Shown: piece by piece, positions 8,563 through 16,334 of the stretch
Layout of the letters: each line of letters starts with the position of its first letter
Position numbering within the stretch: the first letter of the stretch is position 1
NCBI RefSeq assembly: GCF_902498195.1
Contig: NZ_CABVIY010000003.1
Span: 372,001 to 436,000, forward strand
Source: Pseudomonas fluorescens
GTDB lineage: Bacteria; Pseudomonadota; Gammaproteobacteria; Pseudomonadales; Pseudomonadaceae
Direction: 5' to 3'
DNA length: 64,000 bases
The notes under the pieces: model-generated
Database searches by the model: none
Seen by the model: the letters and a program-made list of their open reading frames with translations, nothing else
What the model was told of the DNA's origin: nothing
Translations under genes and position numbers: made by a program

Positions 8563-8658
8563 CCCTGTGGGAGCGGGCTTGCTCGCGAAAGCGGTGTGTC
8601 AGCCAATGAACATGTTGACTGACACATCGCTTTCGCGAGCAAGCCCGCTCCCACAAGG
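8563..8658. repeat. REPIN, type A
   Basis: CTGTGGGAGCGGGCTTGCTCGCGAA and its complement with about 45 bases between, directly downstream of the DyP gene; the hairpin may also stop transcription. Confidence 0.9.
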
Positions 8659-8730
8659 GAAGCTCAGCGCGTATCTAACCTTATATCCAAACAATATTTC
8701 TCAAGCCCGTCATTAGAACTTTAAGATCAC

Positions 8731-8748
8731 GTCATAACTCGTTATGAC
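8731..8748. promoter_or_regulatory. Palindromic operator candidate for the GntR/UTRA regulator
   Basis: GTCATAACTCGTTATGAC is a perfect 8+2+8 inverted repeat ending 12 bases before the regulator ATG. It is flanked by a further pair, GATCAC at 8725-8730 and GTGATC at 8751-8756. GntR-family dimers bind such sites; autoregulation and control of the downstream genes are inferred. Confidence 0.6.
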
Positions 8749-8760
8749 AAGTGATCCCTG

Positions 8761-9513
8761 ATGACCGATAACGTTCTCTCCCTCAGTAGCGTTCCGCTGC
8801 ACACCCAGCTTCGCGATGTGCTGCGCGCACGCATCCTCGACGGCCAATACCCGCAGGACAGCCAGATGCCTTCCGAAAGCGAGCTGGGCGCGCTGTTCAA
8901 GGTCAGCCGCATCACCGTGCGCCAGGCACTCGGCGATCTGCAAAAGGAAGGGCTGATCTTCAAGATCCACGGCAAAGGCACCTTTGTCGCCAAACCCAAG
9001 ACCTTCCAGAACGTGAGCACCCTGCAAGGCCTGGCCGAGTCCATGACCGGTCGTGGCTACGAGGTGATCAACCGCCTGCGCAGCTTCAAGTTCATCGCCG
9101 CCGACAAACTGGTCGCCGAGCGCTTGCAGATCGCCGAAGGCGAGACCGTGGCGCAGATCAAGCGGGTGCGCCTGATCAACCGCGAGCCGGTGTCGCTGGA
9201 AATCACCTACTTGCCCCAGGCCATTGGCGAGCGCCTGGAGAAGGCTGACCTGGTCACCCGCGACATTTTCCTGATCCTGGAAAACGACTGCGGCCTGGCC
9301 CTCGGTCACGCCGACCTGGCCATCGACGCAGTGCTGGCCGACAGCGACCTGACCCAGGCGCTGAACGTCGAACCCGGCTCGCCGATCATGCGCATCGAGC
9401 GTCTGACCCACGACGCCGCTGGCCAGCCGCTGGACTTCGAACACCTCTATTACCGTGGCGATGCCTTCCAGTACCGCCTGCGGATCGACCGGCATAAAGG
9501 GGAGCAGGCATGA
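8761..9513 (+). CDS. GntR-family regulator, HutC/UTRA subfamily
   Basis: A 250-residue protein. Residues 10-80 are a winged helix-turn-helix (LHTQLRDVLRARILDGQYP, MPSESELGALFKVSRITVRQALG, GKGTFV), and residues 95-245 form the UTRA ligand-binding domain (EVINRLRSFKFI, TYLPQAIGERL, RIERLTHDAAGQPLDFEHLYYRGD). UTRA regulators sense the substrate or product of the pathway they control, so this is expected to respond to the compound handled by the downstream cluster. Its stop overlaps the flavoprotein start (ATGA at 9510-9513), so the regulator and flavoprotein are translated from one message. Confidence 0.93.
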   Translation: MTDNVLSLSSVPLHTQLRDVLRARILDGQYPQDSQMPSESELGALFKVSRITVRQALGDLQKEGLIFKIHGKGTFVAKPKTFQNVSTLQGLAESMTGRGYEVINRLRSFKFIAADKLVAERLQIAEGETVAQIKRVRLINREPVSLEITYLPQAIGERLEKADLVTRDIFLILENDCGLALGHADLAIDAVLADSDLTQALNVEPGSPIMRIERLTHDAAGQPLDFEHLYYRGDAFQYRLRIDRHKGEQA

Positions 9514-11240
9514 CTCGAAACACCCTTGAACAGGAATACGACATTGTCGTCATCGGCGGCGGCACCGCCGGCCCCATGGCGGCGATCAAGGCCAAGGAGC
9601 GCAACCGCGATCTGCGGGTGTTGCTGATCGACAAGGCCAACGTCAAGCGCAGCGGCGCGATCAGCATGGGCATGGACGGCCTGAACAACGCGATTATTCC
9701 GGGTCACTCGACACCCGAGCAGTACACCAAGGAAATCACCATCGCCAACGACGGCATCGTCAATCAGGCCGCGGTGTATGCCTACGCCACCCACAGCTTC
9801 GAGACGATCGAGCAACTGGACCGCTGGGGCGTGAAGTTCGAGAAGGACGAGACGGGCGACTATGCGGTGAAAAAGGTCCACCACATGGGCGCCTACGTGC
9901 TGCCGATGCCGGAAGGCCACGACATCAAGAAAGTCCTGTACCGCCAGTTGAAGCGGGCGCGGGTGAGCATCACCAATCGCCTGGTCTGCACCCGCTTGCT
10001 GACGGACGAAGAGGGCGCGGTCAACGGCGTGATGGGCTTCGATTGCCGCACGGCGGATTTCCACGTGATCAAGGCCAAGGCGGTGATCCTCGCCTGCGGC
10101 GCCGCCGGGCGTCTGGGCCTGCCGTCCTCGGGTTACCTGATGGGCACTTACGAAAACCCGACCAATGCCGGCGACGGCTATGCCATGGCCTATCACGCCG
10201 GGGCCGAACTGGCGAACCTGGAATGCTTTCAGATCAACCCGCTGATCAAGGATTACAACGGCCCGGCCTGCGCCTACGTCACCGGCCCCCTGGGTGGCTA
10301 CACCGCCAACAACAAGGGTGAGCGCTTCATCGAGTGCGACTACTGGAGCGGCCAGATGATGTGGGAGTTCCACCAGGAACTGGAAAGCGGCAATGGCCCG
10401 GTGTTCCTCAAGCTCGATCACCTGGCCGAGGAAACCATCCAGAACATCGAGGAGATCCTGCACAGCAACGAGCGCCCGAGTCGCGGTCAGTTCCACGCCA
10501 ATCGCGGCACTGACTACCGCACGCAGATGGTCGAGATGCACATCTCCGAAATCGGTTTTTGCAGCGGGCATTCGGCGTCCGGGGTGTGGGTCAACGAGAA
10601 GGCCGAGACGACGGTCAAGGGTCTGTATTCGGCGGGCGACATGGCCGCGGTGCCGCATAACTACATGCTCGGCGCGTTTACCTACGGCTGGTTTGCCGGG
10701 ACCAACGCGGCGGACTTTGTTGCCGAACGCGAGTTTTCCGCGCTGGACGCCCGGCAGATCGACACCGAAAAACAACGGGTCTACGCACCGCTGGACCGTG
10801 AGCACGGTCTGCCACCGGCCCAGGTCGAGTACAAGCTGCGGCGCTTTGTGAACGATTACCTGCAACCGCCGAAAGTGACCAAGAAGATGCAAATCGGCCT
10901 GCAGCGCTTCAGCGACATCCAGCGCGACCTCGATCAGATCAAGGCCCACAACGCCCACGAACTGATGCGCGCCATGGAAGTCAGCATGATCCGCGACTGC
11001 GCCGAGATGGCTGCCCGCGCTTCGTTGTTCCGCGCCGAAAGCCGCTGGGGGCTTTACCACTATCGGGTCGACCACCCGCAACGCAACGACGGTGACTGGT
11101 TCTGCCATTGCCACCTGAAGAAGGACGAAAACGGTTTGATGACCAGTTTCAAGAAGCCCGTCGAGCCTTACATCATCCCGCTGGATGCCGATGAAATGCA
11201 GGCCTACGACCGGTTGCGGGTCGGTGCCGACGCGGCGTGA
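9510..11240 (+). CDS. AprA-like FAD-dependent oxidoreductase (fumarate reductase/succinate dehydrogenase flavoprotein fold)
   Basis: A 576-residue protein. An N-terminal Rossmann FAD site reads DIVVIGGGTAGPMAAIKA, followed by IDKANVKRSGAISMGMDGL, which resembles the ERSGAVA-type segment of adenylylsulfate reductase alpha subunits more than the RTGAAQGG segment of fumarate reductases. Further on come ILACGAAGRLG and the second FAD block GLYSAGDMAAVPHNYMLG. The C-terminal helical domain (RFSDIQRDLDQI, MIRDCAEMAARASLFRAESRWGLYHYR) is standard for the superfamily. Directly followed by a two-cluster ferredoxin gene, as in aprBA-type pairs. No sulfate-reduction genes are visible, so the substrate is unknown; an organosulfur or related compound is a guess from the ABC importer. 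Confidence 0.85.
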   Translation: MTRNTLEQEYDIVVIGGGTAGPMAAIKAKERNRDLRVLLIDKANVKRSGAISMGMDGLNNAIIPGHSTPEQYTKEITIANDGIVNQAAVYAYATHSFETIEQLDRWGVKFEKDETGDYAVKKVHHMGAYVLPMPEGHDIKKVLYRQLKRARVSITNRLVCTRLLTDEEGAVNGVMGFDCRTADFHVIKAKAVILACGAAGRLGLPSSGYLMGTYENPTNAGDGYAMAYHAGAELANLECFQINPLIKDYNGPACAYVTGPLGGYTANNKGERFIECDYWSGQMMWEFHQELESGNGPVFLKLDHLAEETIQNIEEILHSNERPSRGQFHANRGTDYRTQMVEMHISEIGFCSGHSASGVWVNEKAETTVKGLYSAGDMAAVPHNYMLGAFTYGWFAGTNAADFVAEREFSALDARQIDTEKQRVYAPLDREHGLPPAQVEYKLRRFVNDYLQPPKVTKKMQIGLQRFSDIQRDLDQIKAHNAHELMRAMEVSMIRDCAEMAARASLFRAESRWGLYHYRVDHPQRNDGDWFCHCHLKKDENGLMTSFKKPVEPYIIPLDADEMQAYDRLRVGADAA

Positions 11241-11266
11241 TGCCGTCCACCAGAGAGAGACTGAAC

Positions 11267-11512
11267 ATGGCCTATCAGCCCCAGGAAATCTTCTTCCGCT
11301 CCAATGCGCCGGTCACGGTCGACGAGGACCTTTGCATCGCCCACAAAGGCTGCACCGTGTGCGTTGACGTCTGCCCGATGGACCTGCTGGCGATCAACCC
11401 GGCCACGCAAAAGGCCTACATGGCCTTCGACGAATGCTGGTACTGCATGCCCTGTGAAAAGGACTGCCCGACCGGGGCCGTGAAAGTCGATATCCCATAC
11501 CTGTTGCGCTGA
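11267..11512 (+). CDS. AprB-like 2[4Fe-4S] ferredoxin subunit
   Basis: An 81-residue protein with two cluster motifs: CIAHKGCTVCVDVCP and CWYCMPCEKDCPTGA. The first has an enlarged spacing between the first and second cysteines, as in AprB, and the second is a classical CxxCxxCxxxCP. It should carry electrons to or from the flavoprotein encoded just upstream. It lacks the C-terminal tail that wraps AprA in sulfate reducers. I chose ATG at 11267 with AGAGAGA seven bases before it; GTG/ATG at 11237/11240 overlap the flavoprotein stop but have no ribosome site. Confidence 0.88.
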   Translation: MAYQPQEIFFRSNAPVTVDEDLCIAHKGCTVCVDVCPMDLLAINPATQKAYMAFDECWYCMPCEKDCPTGAVKVDIPYLLR

Positions 11513-11525
11513 AACACTGATCCAT

Positions 11526-11615
11526 TGTGGGAGCGGGCTTGCTCGCGAAAGCGGTGTATCAGGTAAGGAATATATCGGCTGACACGCCGTCTTCGCGAGC
11601 AAGCCCGCTCCCACA
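11526..11615. repeat. REPIN, type A
   Basis: Inverted GTGGGAGCGGGCTTGCTCGCGAA pair located inside the cluster, between the ferredoxin and binding-protein genes. Confidence 0.9.
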
Positions 11616-11747
11616 AGGGATCGAGCCCGACTTTAAAACGCCATCCGGCCACCCCCGGACGCCTGCTTCAAAACACCCCTCGTTTCCCACCACGCCCTGA
11701 TCGTGGCGGAGACGAACATCCTATAAATGATTCGAGGGGAAACACCC

Positions 11748-13154
11748 ATGTTCTTGCGCGCAACCCTGGCCGGTCTGGTACTGGCCTCATTCACCCTGTC
11801 GGCCTCGGCCGAAACCATCCGCATCGCCATCGGCACCCAGGACACCACCATCAACTGCGCCGCCGGCGGCCTGTTGATCCGCGAGCTGGGCCTGTTGGAC
11901 AAATACCTGCCCCATGACGGCCCGTACAAGGACGCCCAGTACGAGGTGCAGTGGAAGAACTTCACCAGTGGCGCACCGCTGACCAACGAGATGGTGGCCG
12001 GCAAGCTCGACTTCGGCGCCATGGCCGATTTCCCCGGCTCGTTCAACGGCGTGGCGTTTGAGGCGGCGGGCAAGCACAGCCTGTTCATCAGCGTGCTGTC
12101 GGGCAGCACCAAGGGCAGCGGCAACGGCATCGTGGTGCCAAGCGCGTCGGGCGTGCAGTCGCTGGCGGAGTTGAAGGGCAAGACCATTTCCGTGCCGTTC
12201 GCTTCCACCGCCCACGGCATGTTGCTGCGGGCGGTAGCGGCCCAGGGCTGGGATCCGCTGAAGGATGTGAACATCATCGCCCAGCCGCCGGAAGTCGCCG
12301 GTTCGGCGTTGCAGGCCGGCAAGATCGACGCCCATGCCGACTTCGTGCCGTTCGCCGAACTGTTCCCCAACCGTGGTTTCGCCCGCAAGATCTACGACGG
12401 TTCCCAGGCCGGCGCGCCAACGTTCCACGGCGCGCTGGTCGATCAAAGCTACGCGAAAAAATACCCGGAAATCGTCGTCGCCTACCTGCGCGCCAGCATC
12501 GAGGCCAATCAGCTGCTCGCCGCCGAACCGGAGAAATACAGCGAGCTGATCGCCAAAGTCACCGGGGTCGATGCCGAGGTCAACTACCTGTTCCACGGCC
12601 CGCTGGGCGTGCAGACCCGCGACCTGAGCTGGAAACCGGAATACCGCCAGGCCGTCGGCACCGCCATCGACACCCTCAAGCTGCTGAAAAAGGCCGATCG
12701 CGGACTCGACCTCAATAGCTTCATCGACGACCAATACATCCGCGCCGCCTTCAAGGCGTCGAACCTGGACTACGCGGCGCAGCTGGCGAACTACGCGCAA
12801 ACGCCGCTCAAGGCGGTGGATGCGGCGAGCGGCAAAGCCATCACCGACTTCAGCCACGTGGCGGAAATCTGGGTGCGCGGTGAGCCGAAAGTCCGCCAGT
12901 ACGCGTCGGCGCAAGCCGCGTTCACCGCCCTGGCCAGCCTCAAGCAGGAAGGCAAGAACATCCGCGCGGTGTACGCCCAGGCCAGTGACAGCGGCATCAA
13001 GCTGCTGGCCGATCAGGCCTGGTTTGCCAGCGATGCGCAAGGGCGGCTCAGCGCGTTCCTGCTGAAGGGCCAGGCCCAGCAGTTCGCCACGGCCCAGGGC
13101 GGCAAGGTGTTCGACTTCACCGATGCCACGACCCAGGCCGTGGCTGCCCGCTAA
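11748..13154 (+). CDS. ABC importer periplasmic binding protein (nitrate/sulfonate/taurine type) with a NosL-like C-terminal domain
   Basis: A 468-residue protein, about 140 longer than SsuA or TauA. It has a Sec signal peptide (MFLRATLAGLVLASFTLSASA), then a NMT1/SsuA-like binding fold (TIRIAIGTQDTTINCAAGG, KLDFGAMADFPGSF, LKGKTISVPFAST, KIDAHADFVPF). Residues from about 360 read AEIWVRGEPKVRQYAS, IRAVYAQAS, AWFASDAQGRLSAFLLKG and QFATAQGGKVFDF, which I align by eye with the copper-chaperone-like NosL fold; the CxxC-type copper ligand of NosL is absent. ATG at 11748 follows GAGGGGA. The gene is flanked on both sides by REPINs. Confidence 0.85.
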   Translation: MFLRATLAGLVLASFTLSASAETIRIAIGTQDTTINCAAGGLLIRELGLLDKYLPHDGPYKDAQYEVQWKNFTSGAPLTNEMVAGKLDFGAMADFPGSFNGVAFEAAGKHSLFISVLSGSTKGSGNGIVVPSASGVQSLAELKGKTISVPFASTAHGMLLRAVAAQGWDPLKDVNIIAQPPEVAGSALQAGKIDAHADFVPFAELFPNRGFARKIYDGSQAGAPTFHGALVDQSYAKKYPEIVVAYLRASIEANQLLAAEPEKYSELIAKVTGVDAEVNYLFHGPLGVQTRDLSWKPEYRQAVGTAIDTLKLLKKADRGLDLNSFIDDQYIRAAFKASNLDYAAQLANYAQTPLKAVDAASGKAITDFSHVAEIWVRGEPKVRQYASAQAAFTALASLKQEGKNIRAVYAQASDSGIKLLADQAWFASDAQGRLSAFLLKGQAQQFATAQGGKVFDFTDATTQAVAAR

Positions 13155-13175
13155 CCCCCAAACACCACAGTCCAA

Positions 13176-13265
13176 TGTGGGAGCGGGCTTGCTCGCGAAT
13201 GCGGTTGAACATTCAACATCAATGTCGACTGACCCACTGCATTCGCGAGCAAGCCCGCTCCCACA
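13176..13265. repeat. REPIN, type A
   Basis: Inverted type A pair between the binding-protein and permease genes. Its spacer closely resembles that of the element at 16172 (AACATTCAA, TGTCGACTGACCCAC shared). Confidence 0.9.
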
Positions 13266-13291
13266 GGGGTTCTCGGTTGAGAGGAATTATT

Positions 13292-14074
13292 GTGTACCGA
13301 TCATTGAACCGCTGGCTCCCCCGAGCCGCCTCACTGCTGTTCTGCCTGCTGTTCTGGCAACTCGCCGCCAGCCACCACTGGAACCTGGGCCTGGTGACCT
13401 TCGCCAACGTGCCGACGCCACTGGCGGTTGTTGAAGCGGCACTGGGCCTGGGCGACTCCGGCAAGCTCGCCCGGCACCTGAGCAGCAGCCTCGGCCGGGT
13501 GTTCGCGGGTTACCTGGCGGCGCTGGTCATCGGCGTTGCCCTGGGCCTGGCCATCGGCCGCTCGAAATGGGCCGAAGACCTGTTGCTGCCGCCGCTGGAA
13601 GTGCTGCGACCGATCCCGGCGGTGGCCTGGATTCCTTTGGCGATCCTGATGTTCCCCTCGTCCGAGCTGTCGATGGTCTTCATCACCTTCACCGGCGCCT
13701 TGTTCCCGATCCTGCTCAACACCGTGCACGGCGTCGAAGGGGTCGACCCACGGTTGATCGCCTCGGCGAAAAGCCTCGGGGCAGGGCGCCGGGCGATGCT
13801 GCTGGAGGTGATTCTGCCCGGCGCCGCGCCGAGCATCATCACCGGCCTGGCCATCGGCATGGGCACCTCGTGGTTTTGCCTGGTCACGGCGGAAATGATC
13901 TCCGGCCAGTTCGGCATCGGTTATTACACCTGGGAGTCCTACACCATCCAGAACTATCCCGACATCGTGGTCGGCATGTTGCTGATCGGCATACTCGGGA
14001 TGGGCAGCAGTTGGCTGATCAAGCGCCTGGGCGGGTTGTTCACGCCTTGGCATCGACCACGAGGAAAAGCCTGA
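13292..14074 (+). CDS. ABC importer permease (SsuC/TauC/NrtB type)
   Basis: A 260-residue membrane protein with six helices and the BPD_transp_1 coupling motif (LIASAKSLGAGRRAMLLEVILPGAAPSI, an EAA loop variant). The segment LEVLRPIPAVAWIPLAIL is typical of the nitrate/sulfonate/taurine group. The start is GTG at 13292, placed six bases after GAGAGGA; the longer open frame from 13175 is only translated REPIN. Its stop overlaps the ATPase start by one base (TGATG at 14072-14076), showing tight coupling. Confidence 0.92.
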   Translation: MYRSLNRWLPRAASLLFCLLFWQLAASHHWNLGLVTFANVPTPLAVVEAALGLGDSGKLARHLSSSLGRVFAGYLAALVIGVALGLAIGRSKWAEDLLLPPLEVLRPIPAVAWIPLAILMFPSSELSMVFITFTGALFPILLNTVHGVEGVDPRLIASAKSLGAGRRAMLLEVILPGAAPSIITGLAIGMGTSWFCLVTAEMISGQFGIGYYTWESYTIQNYPDIVVGMLLIGILGMGSSWLIKRLGGLFTPWHRPRGKA

Positions 14075-14922
14075 TGAGCGTTTTTCAACAGCCCGAAGGG
14101 CGGATCGATATTCGCGACCTGTCGATCAGCCTCGGCGAGGGCAGCGCCGCTTTCGAAGCCGTGCAGGGGCTCGATTGCCAGATCGAACCGGGCCAGTTCG
14201 TGTGCATTCTCGGGCCGTCCGGCTGCGGCAAATCCACCTTGCTCGGCGCCCTGGCCGGGCACCTGCAGCCGCGCAACGGCAGCCTCAAGGTCGACGGTGC
14301 GCCGGTGTCGGGCCCGTCACCGCAACGCGGCATGGTGTTCCAGCAACACACCCTGTTTCCCTGGCGCACGGTGCGCGACAACGTCGCCTTTGGCTTGAAA
14401 ATGCGCGGCATCGGCAAACCCGAGCGGCATCAGGCCGCCGATGAAATCCTCGCGCTCGTGGGCCTCGAAGGCTTCGCCGGACGCTGGCCCGATCAACTCT
14501 CCGGCGGCATGCAGCAGCGGGTGGAAATCGCCCGGGTGCTGGTCAACCGTCCGCGCCTGTTGCTGATGGATGAGCCGTTCGGTGCCCTCGATGCCCTGAC
14601 CCGCTTGAACATGCAGGAACTGCTGCTGGACATCTGGACGCGGATTCGCACCACCGTGGTGTTCGTCACCCATGACATCGACGAAGCGCTGTTCCTCGCC
14701 GATCGCCTGCTGGTCATGAGCACCCGTCCCGGCCGGATCATCGAAGACCTGCGCCTGGATTTTCCCCGGCCGCGTACCACCGAACTGGTGACGAGCCACG
14801 AATTTTCCCGCTTGAAGCGTCACTGCCTCGAGTTACTGCGTCACGAAGACGGTCGGCAGCTACCGCGCCTGAACCCTCTCGGACTTCCCCCAGAAAACAA
14901 ACTGCCGCGATTTGCCCTATGA
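14074..14922 (+). CDS. ABC importer ATP-binding protein (SsuB/TauB/NrtD type)
   Basis: About 282 residues. Walker A GPSGCGKSTLLG, Q-loop VFQQHTLFPWRT, signature LSGGMQQRVEIARVL, Walker B LLLMDEPFGALD and the switch histidine in VFVTHDIDEAL are all intact. The QHTLFPW and DALTR segments fit the nitrate/sulfonate/taurine class. The last 40 residues (LNPLGLPPENKLPRFAL) extend a little beyond the standard domain. Its stop overlaps the next ATG (ATGA at 14919), so the HEAT-repeat gene is translationally coupled to the importer. Confidence 0.94.
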   Translation: MSVFQQPEGRIDIRDLSISLGEGSAAFEAVQGLDCQIEPGQFVCILGPSGCGKSTLLGALAGHLQPRNGSLKVDGAPVSGPSPQRGMVFQQHTLFPWRTVRDNVAFGLKMRGIGKPERHQAADEILALVGLEGFAGRWPDQLSGGMQQRVEIARVLVNRPRLLLMDEPFGALDALTRLNMQELLLDIWTRIRTTVVFVTHDIDEALFLADRLLVMSTRPGRIIEDLRLDFPRPRTTELVTSHEFSRLKRHCLELLRHEDGRQLPRLNPLGLPPENKLPRFAL

Positions 14923-15881
14923 CCTCTCTATTCGAAGTAACCGATAACGCTGACATTCTCGCCCTGCAACCGCGCCTGACCGATGAGGATGCCGGCGTGC
15001 GCCGCATCGCCCTGATCGAACTGGCGGACCTTGAGGAACCGGACGGCCTGCTGTGGCTGGTCGATCGCCTGGCGCAAGACCCGACTGAAGACGTCCGCGC
15101 CGAAGCCGCGCGGTTGCTGGAGGCCTGGGAGGACGAACCTGTGGTCGAGGCGCTGTGCCAGGCCCTGACCGATCCATCCGAAGCGGTGCGGGCCGCCGCC
15201 GCGCAAAGCCTGAGCCTGCTCAAGAGCGAAACGGCGGGCAGGGTGATTCTGCCGTGGACCGGGTATGCCGACATCGGCGTGCGCATCGCCGCGTTCCGGG
15301 CGTTGCGCGAGTTGCGCTTCGCCGAGGCGGCGCCGGCAGCGTTGTTGGCACTGCGCGACGAAGATGCCAATGTCCGGCGCGAAGCGGTCGGCGTGCTGGG
15401 CTGGCTCAAGCAGCTCGATGCCTTGCCGGCACTGGCGCGCCTGGCCAGTGATGACCCGGACACCGAAGTCCGCCGCGCCGCCACCGGGGCGTTGGGCCTG
15501 GCTTCTGATGCACAGGTGTTGCCGGCATTGCGCCAGGCCTTGCAGGACCAGGCCTGGCAAGTGCGCGAAGAAGCCGCGACCACCCTGGGCAAGGTCGGGC
15601 ACACCGATGCCGGCCCCGCCTTGATCGACGCCTTGGGCGACGATTATTGGCAAGTGCGCCTGCGCGCCACCCGCAGCCTGGGCCGTTTGCGGTATGGACT
15701 GGCCCTCGACCCGCTGATCGAAACCCTCGGCCACCGCATCAGCAACCTGCGTAAGGAAGCCGCCCTGGCCCTTGGCGAATTGAATGAAAAAGGCGCCATC
15801 GCCGCTTTGCAGGCCGCGCAGGACGACGGCGACCCGGAAGTGCGCAAAGCTGTGCGCATCGCTTTGAGTCAACTGCAATGA
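14919..15881 (+). CDS. HEAT-repeat (PBS-lyase-like) protein
   Basis: A 320-residue protein built entirely of about ten HEAT-like helical repeats of roughly 30 residues, each with a D-x-x-x-x-VRR/VRxxA core (DEDAGVRRIALIEL, DPTEDVRAEAARLL, DEDANVRREAVGVLG, DDPDTEVRRAATGALG, DQAWQVREEAATTLG, DDYWQVRLRATRSLG). Such proteins act as scaffolds or in cofactor attachment (phycobilin lyases) and metal-centre hydroxylation (deoxyhypusine hydroxylase); no catalytic motif lets me choose. It is in the middle of the AprBA-like cluster and overlaps both neighbours by four bases, so an accessory or maturation role is likely. Confidence 0.85.
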   Translation: MTSLFEVTDNADILALQPRLTDEDAGVRRIALIELADLEEPDGLLWLVDRLAQDPTEDVRAEAARLLEAWEDEPVVEALCQALTDPSEAVRAAAAQSLSLLKSETAGRVILPWTGYADIGVRIAAFRALRELRFAEAAPAALLALRDEDANVRREAVGVLGWLKQLDALPALARLASDDPDTEVRRAATGALGLASDAQVLPALRQALQDQAWQVREEAATTLGKVGHTDAGPALIDALGDDYWQVRLRATRSLGRLRYGLALDPLIETLGHRISNLRKEAALALGELNEKGAIAALQAAQDDGDPEVRKAVRIALSQLQ

Positions 15882-16165
15882 ATCCGCTGGCGGTGGGCAA
15901 TTCCCGAAGCAAACAGCAGTTGCGACTGAGCTGGCCGGACGGGCGCGAGCAGGTGTTGGGGCATGCCGAATTACGGCGCCAGTGCCCGTGTTCACAGTGC
16001 CGGGCGTTTCGGCTGCGAGGGATGACGCCGATGGTGGATGAGCGGGTTAGCGTCATCGAACTGAATCCGCAGGGCTATGGCGTGCAACTGGTGTTCAGCG
16101 ACGGCCATGAACGCGGGATCTATCCGTGGCTTTACCTCGCACAACTGACCACCGGGGTGACTTGA
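15878..16165 (+). CDS. DUF971 (gamma-butyrobetaine hydroxylase N-terminal-like) protein
   Basis: A 95-residue protein with the DUF971 pattern: LRLSWPDGREQVLGHAELRRQCPCSQCRAFR near the N-terminus, then IELNPQGYGVQLVFSDGHERGIYPWLYL. The CPCSQC cysteines and the GIYPW block are the conserved marks; in other proteins this fold binds zinc through such cysteines and is found at the N-terminus of gamma-butyrobetaine dioxygenase or joined to iron-sulfur carrier Mrp. Here it is a stand-alone protein, start overlapping the HEAT gene stop (ATGA). It is the last gene of the cluster; a REPIN follows. Confidence 0.85.
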   Translation: MNPLAVGNSRSKQQLRLSWPDGREQVLGHAELRRQCPCSQCRAFRLRGMTPMVDERVSVIELNPQGYGVQLVFSDGHERGIYPWLYLAQLTTGVT

Positions 16166-16171
16166 ATCTAA

Positions 16172-16261
16172 TGTGGGAGCGGGCTTGCTCGCGAATGCGT
16201 TTCAACATTCAAGATGAGTGTCGACTGACCCACCGCATTCGCGAGCAAGCCCGCTCCCACC
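16172..16261. repeat. REPIN, type A
   Basis: Inverted type A pair after the DUF971 gene, separating this cluster from the lexA2 operon. Confidence 0.9.
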
Positions 16262-16318
16262 TGGATAGTGCATTCCGACGGACAGATCCTGCAGGTCCTT
16301 GTAAGAAAAACCCGAAAA

Positions 16319-16334
16319 GAGTACAAATGTACTC
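16319..16334. promoter_or_regulatory. LexA2 operator overlapping the lexA2 start codon
   Basis: GAGTACAAATGTACTC is a palindrome of GAGTAC and GTACTC with a four-base centre. GTAC-N4-GTAC type boxes, unlike the CTG-N10-CAG box, are what second LexA proteins of pseudomonads recognise. The ATG at 16327 lies inside the box, so repressor binding would block the initiation region; control of the whole lexA2-imuA-imuB-dnaE2 operon is expected. Confidence 0.75.

Noticed and set aside
9450..11114. Long minus-strand open frame (554 codons) opposite the AprA-like gene
   Set aside because: Shadow of a high-GC gene: composition rich in H, Q and A, no ribosome site, no recognisable domain.
11787..13175. 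462-codon minus-strand open frame opposite the binding protein
   Set aside because: Opposite-frame artefact, no start signal and no similarity to any family I know.
13175..13291. N-terminal extension of the permease (MWERACSR...)
   Set aside because: It translates the REPIN core; the same MWERACSR peptide appears at every type A REP, so it is not coding.
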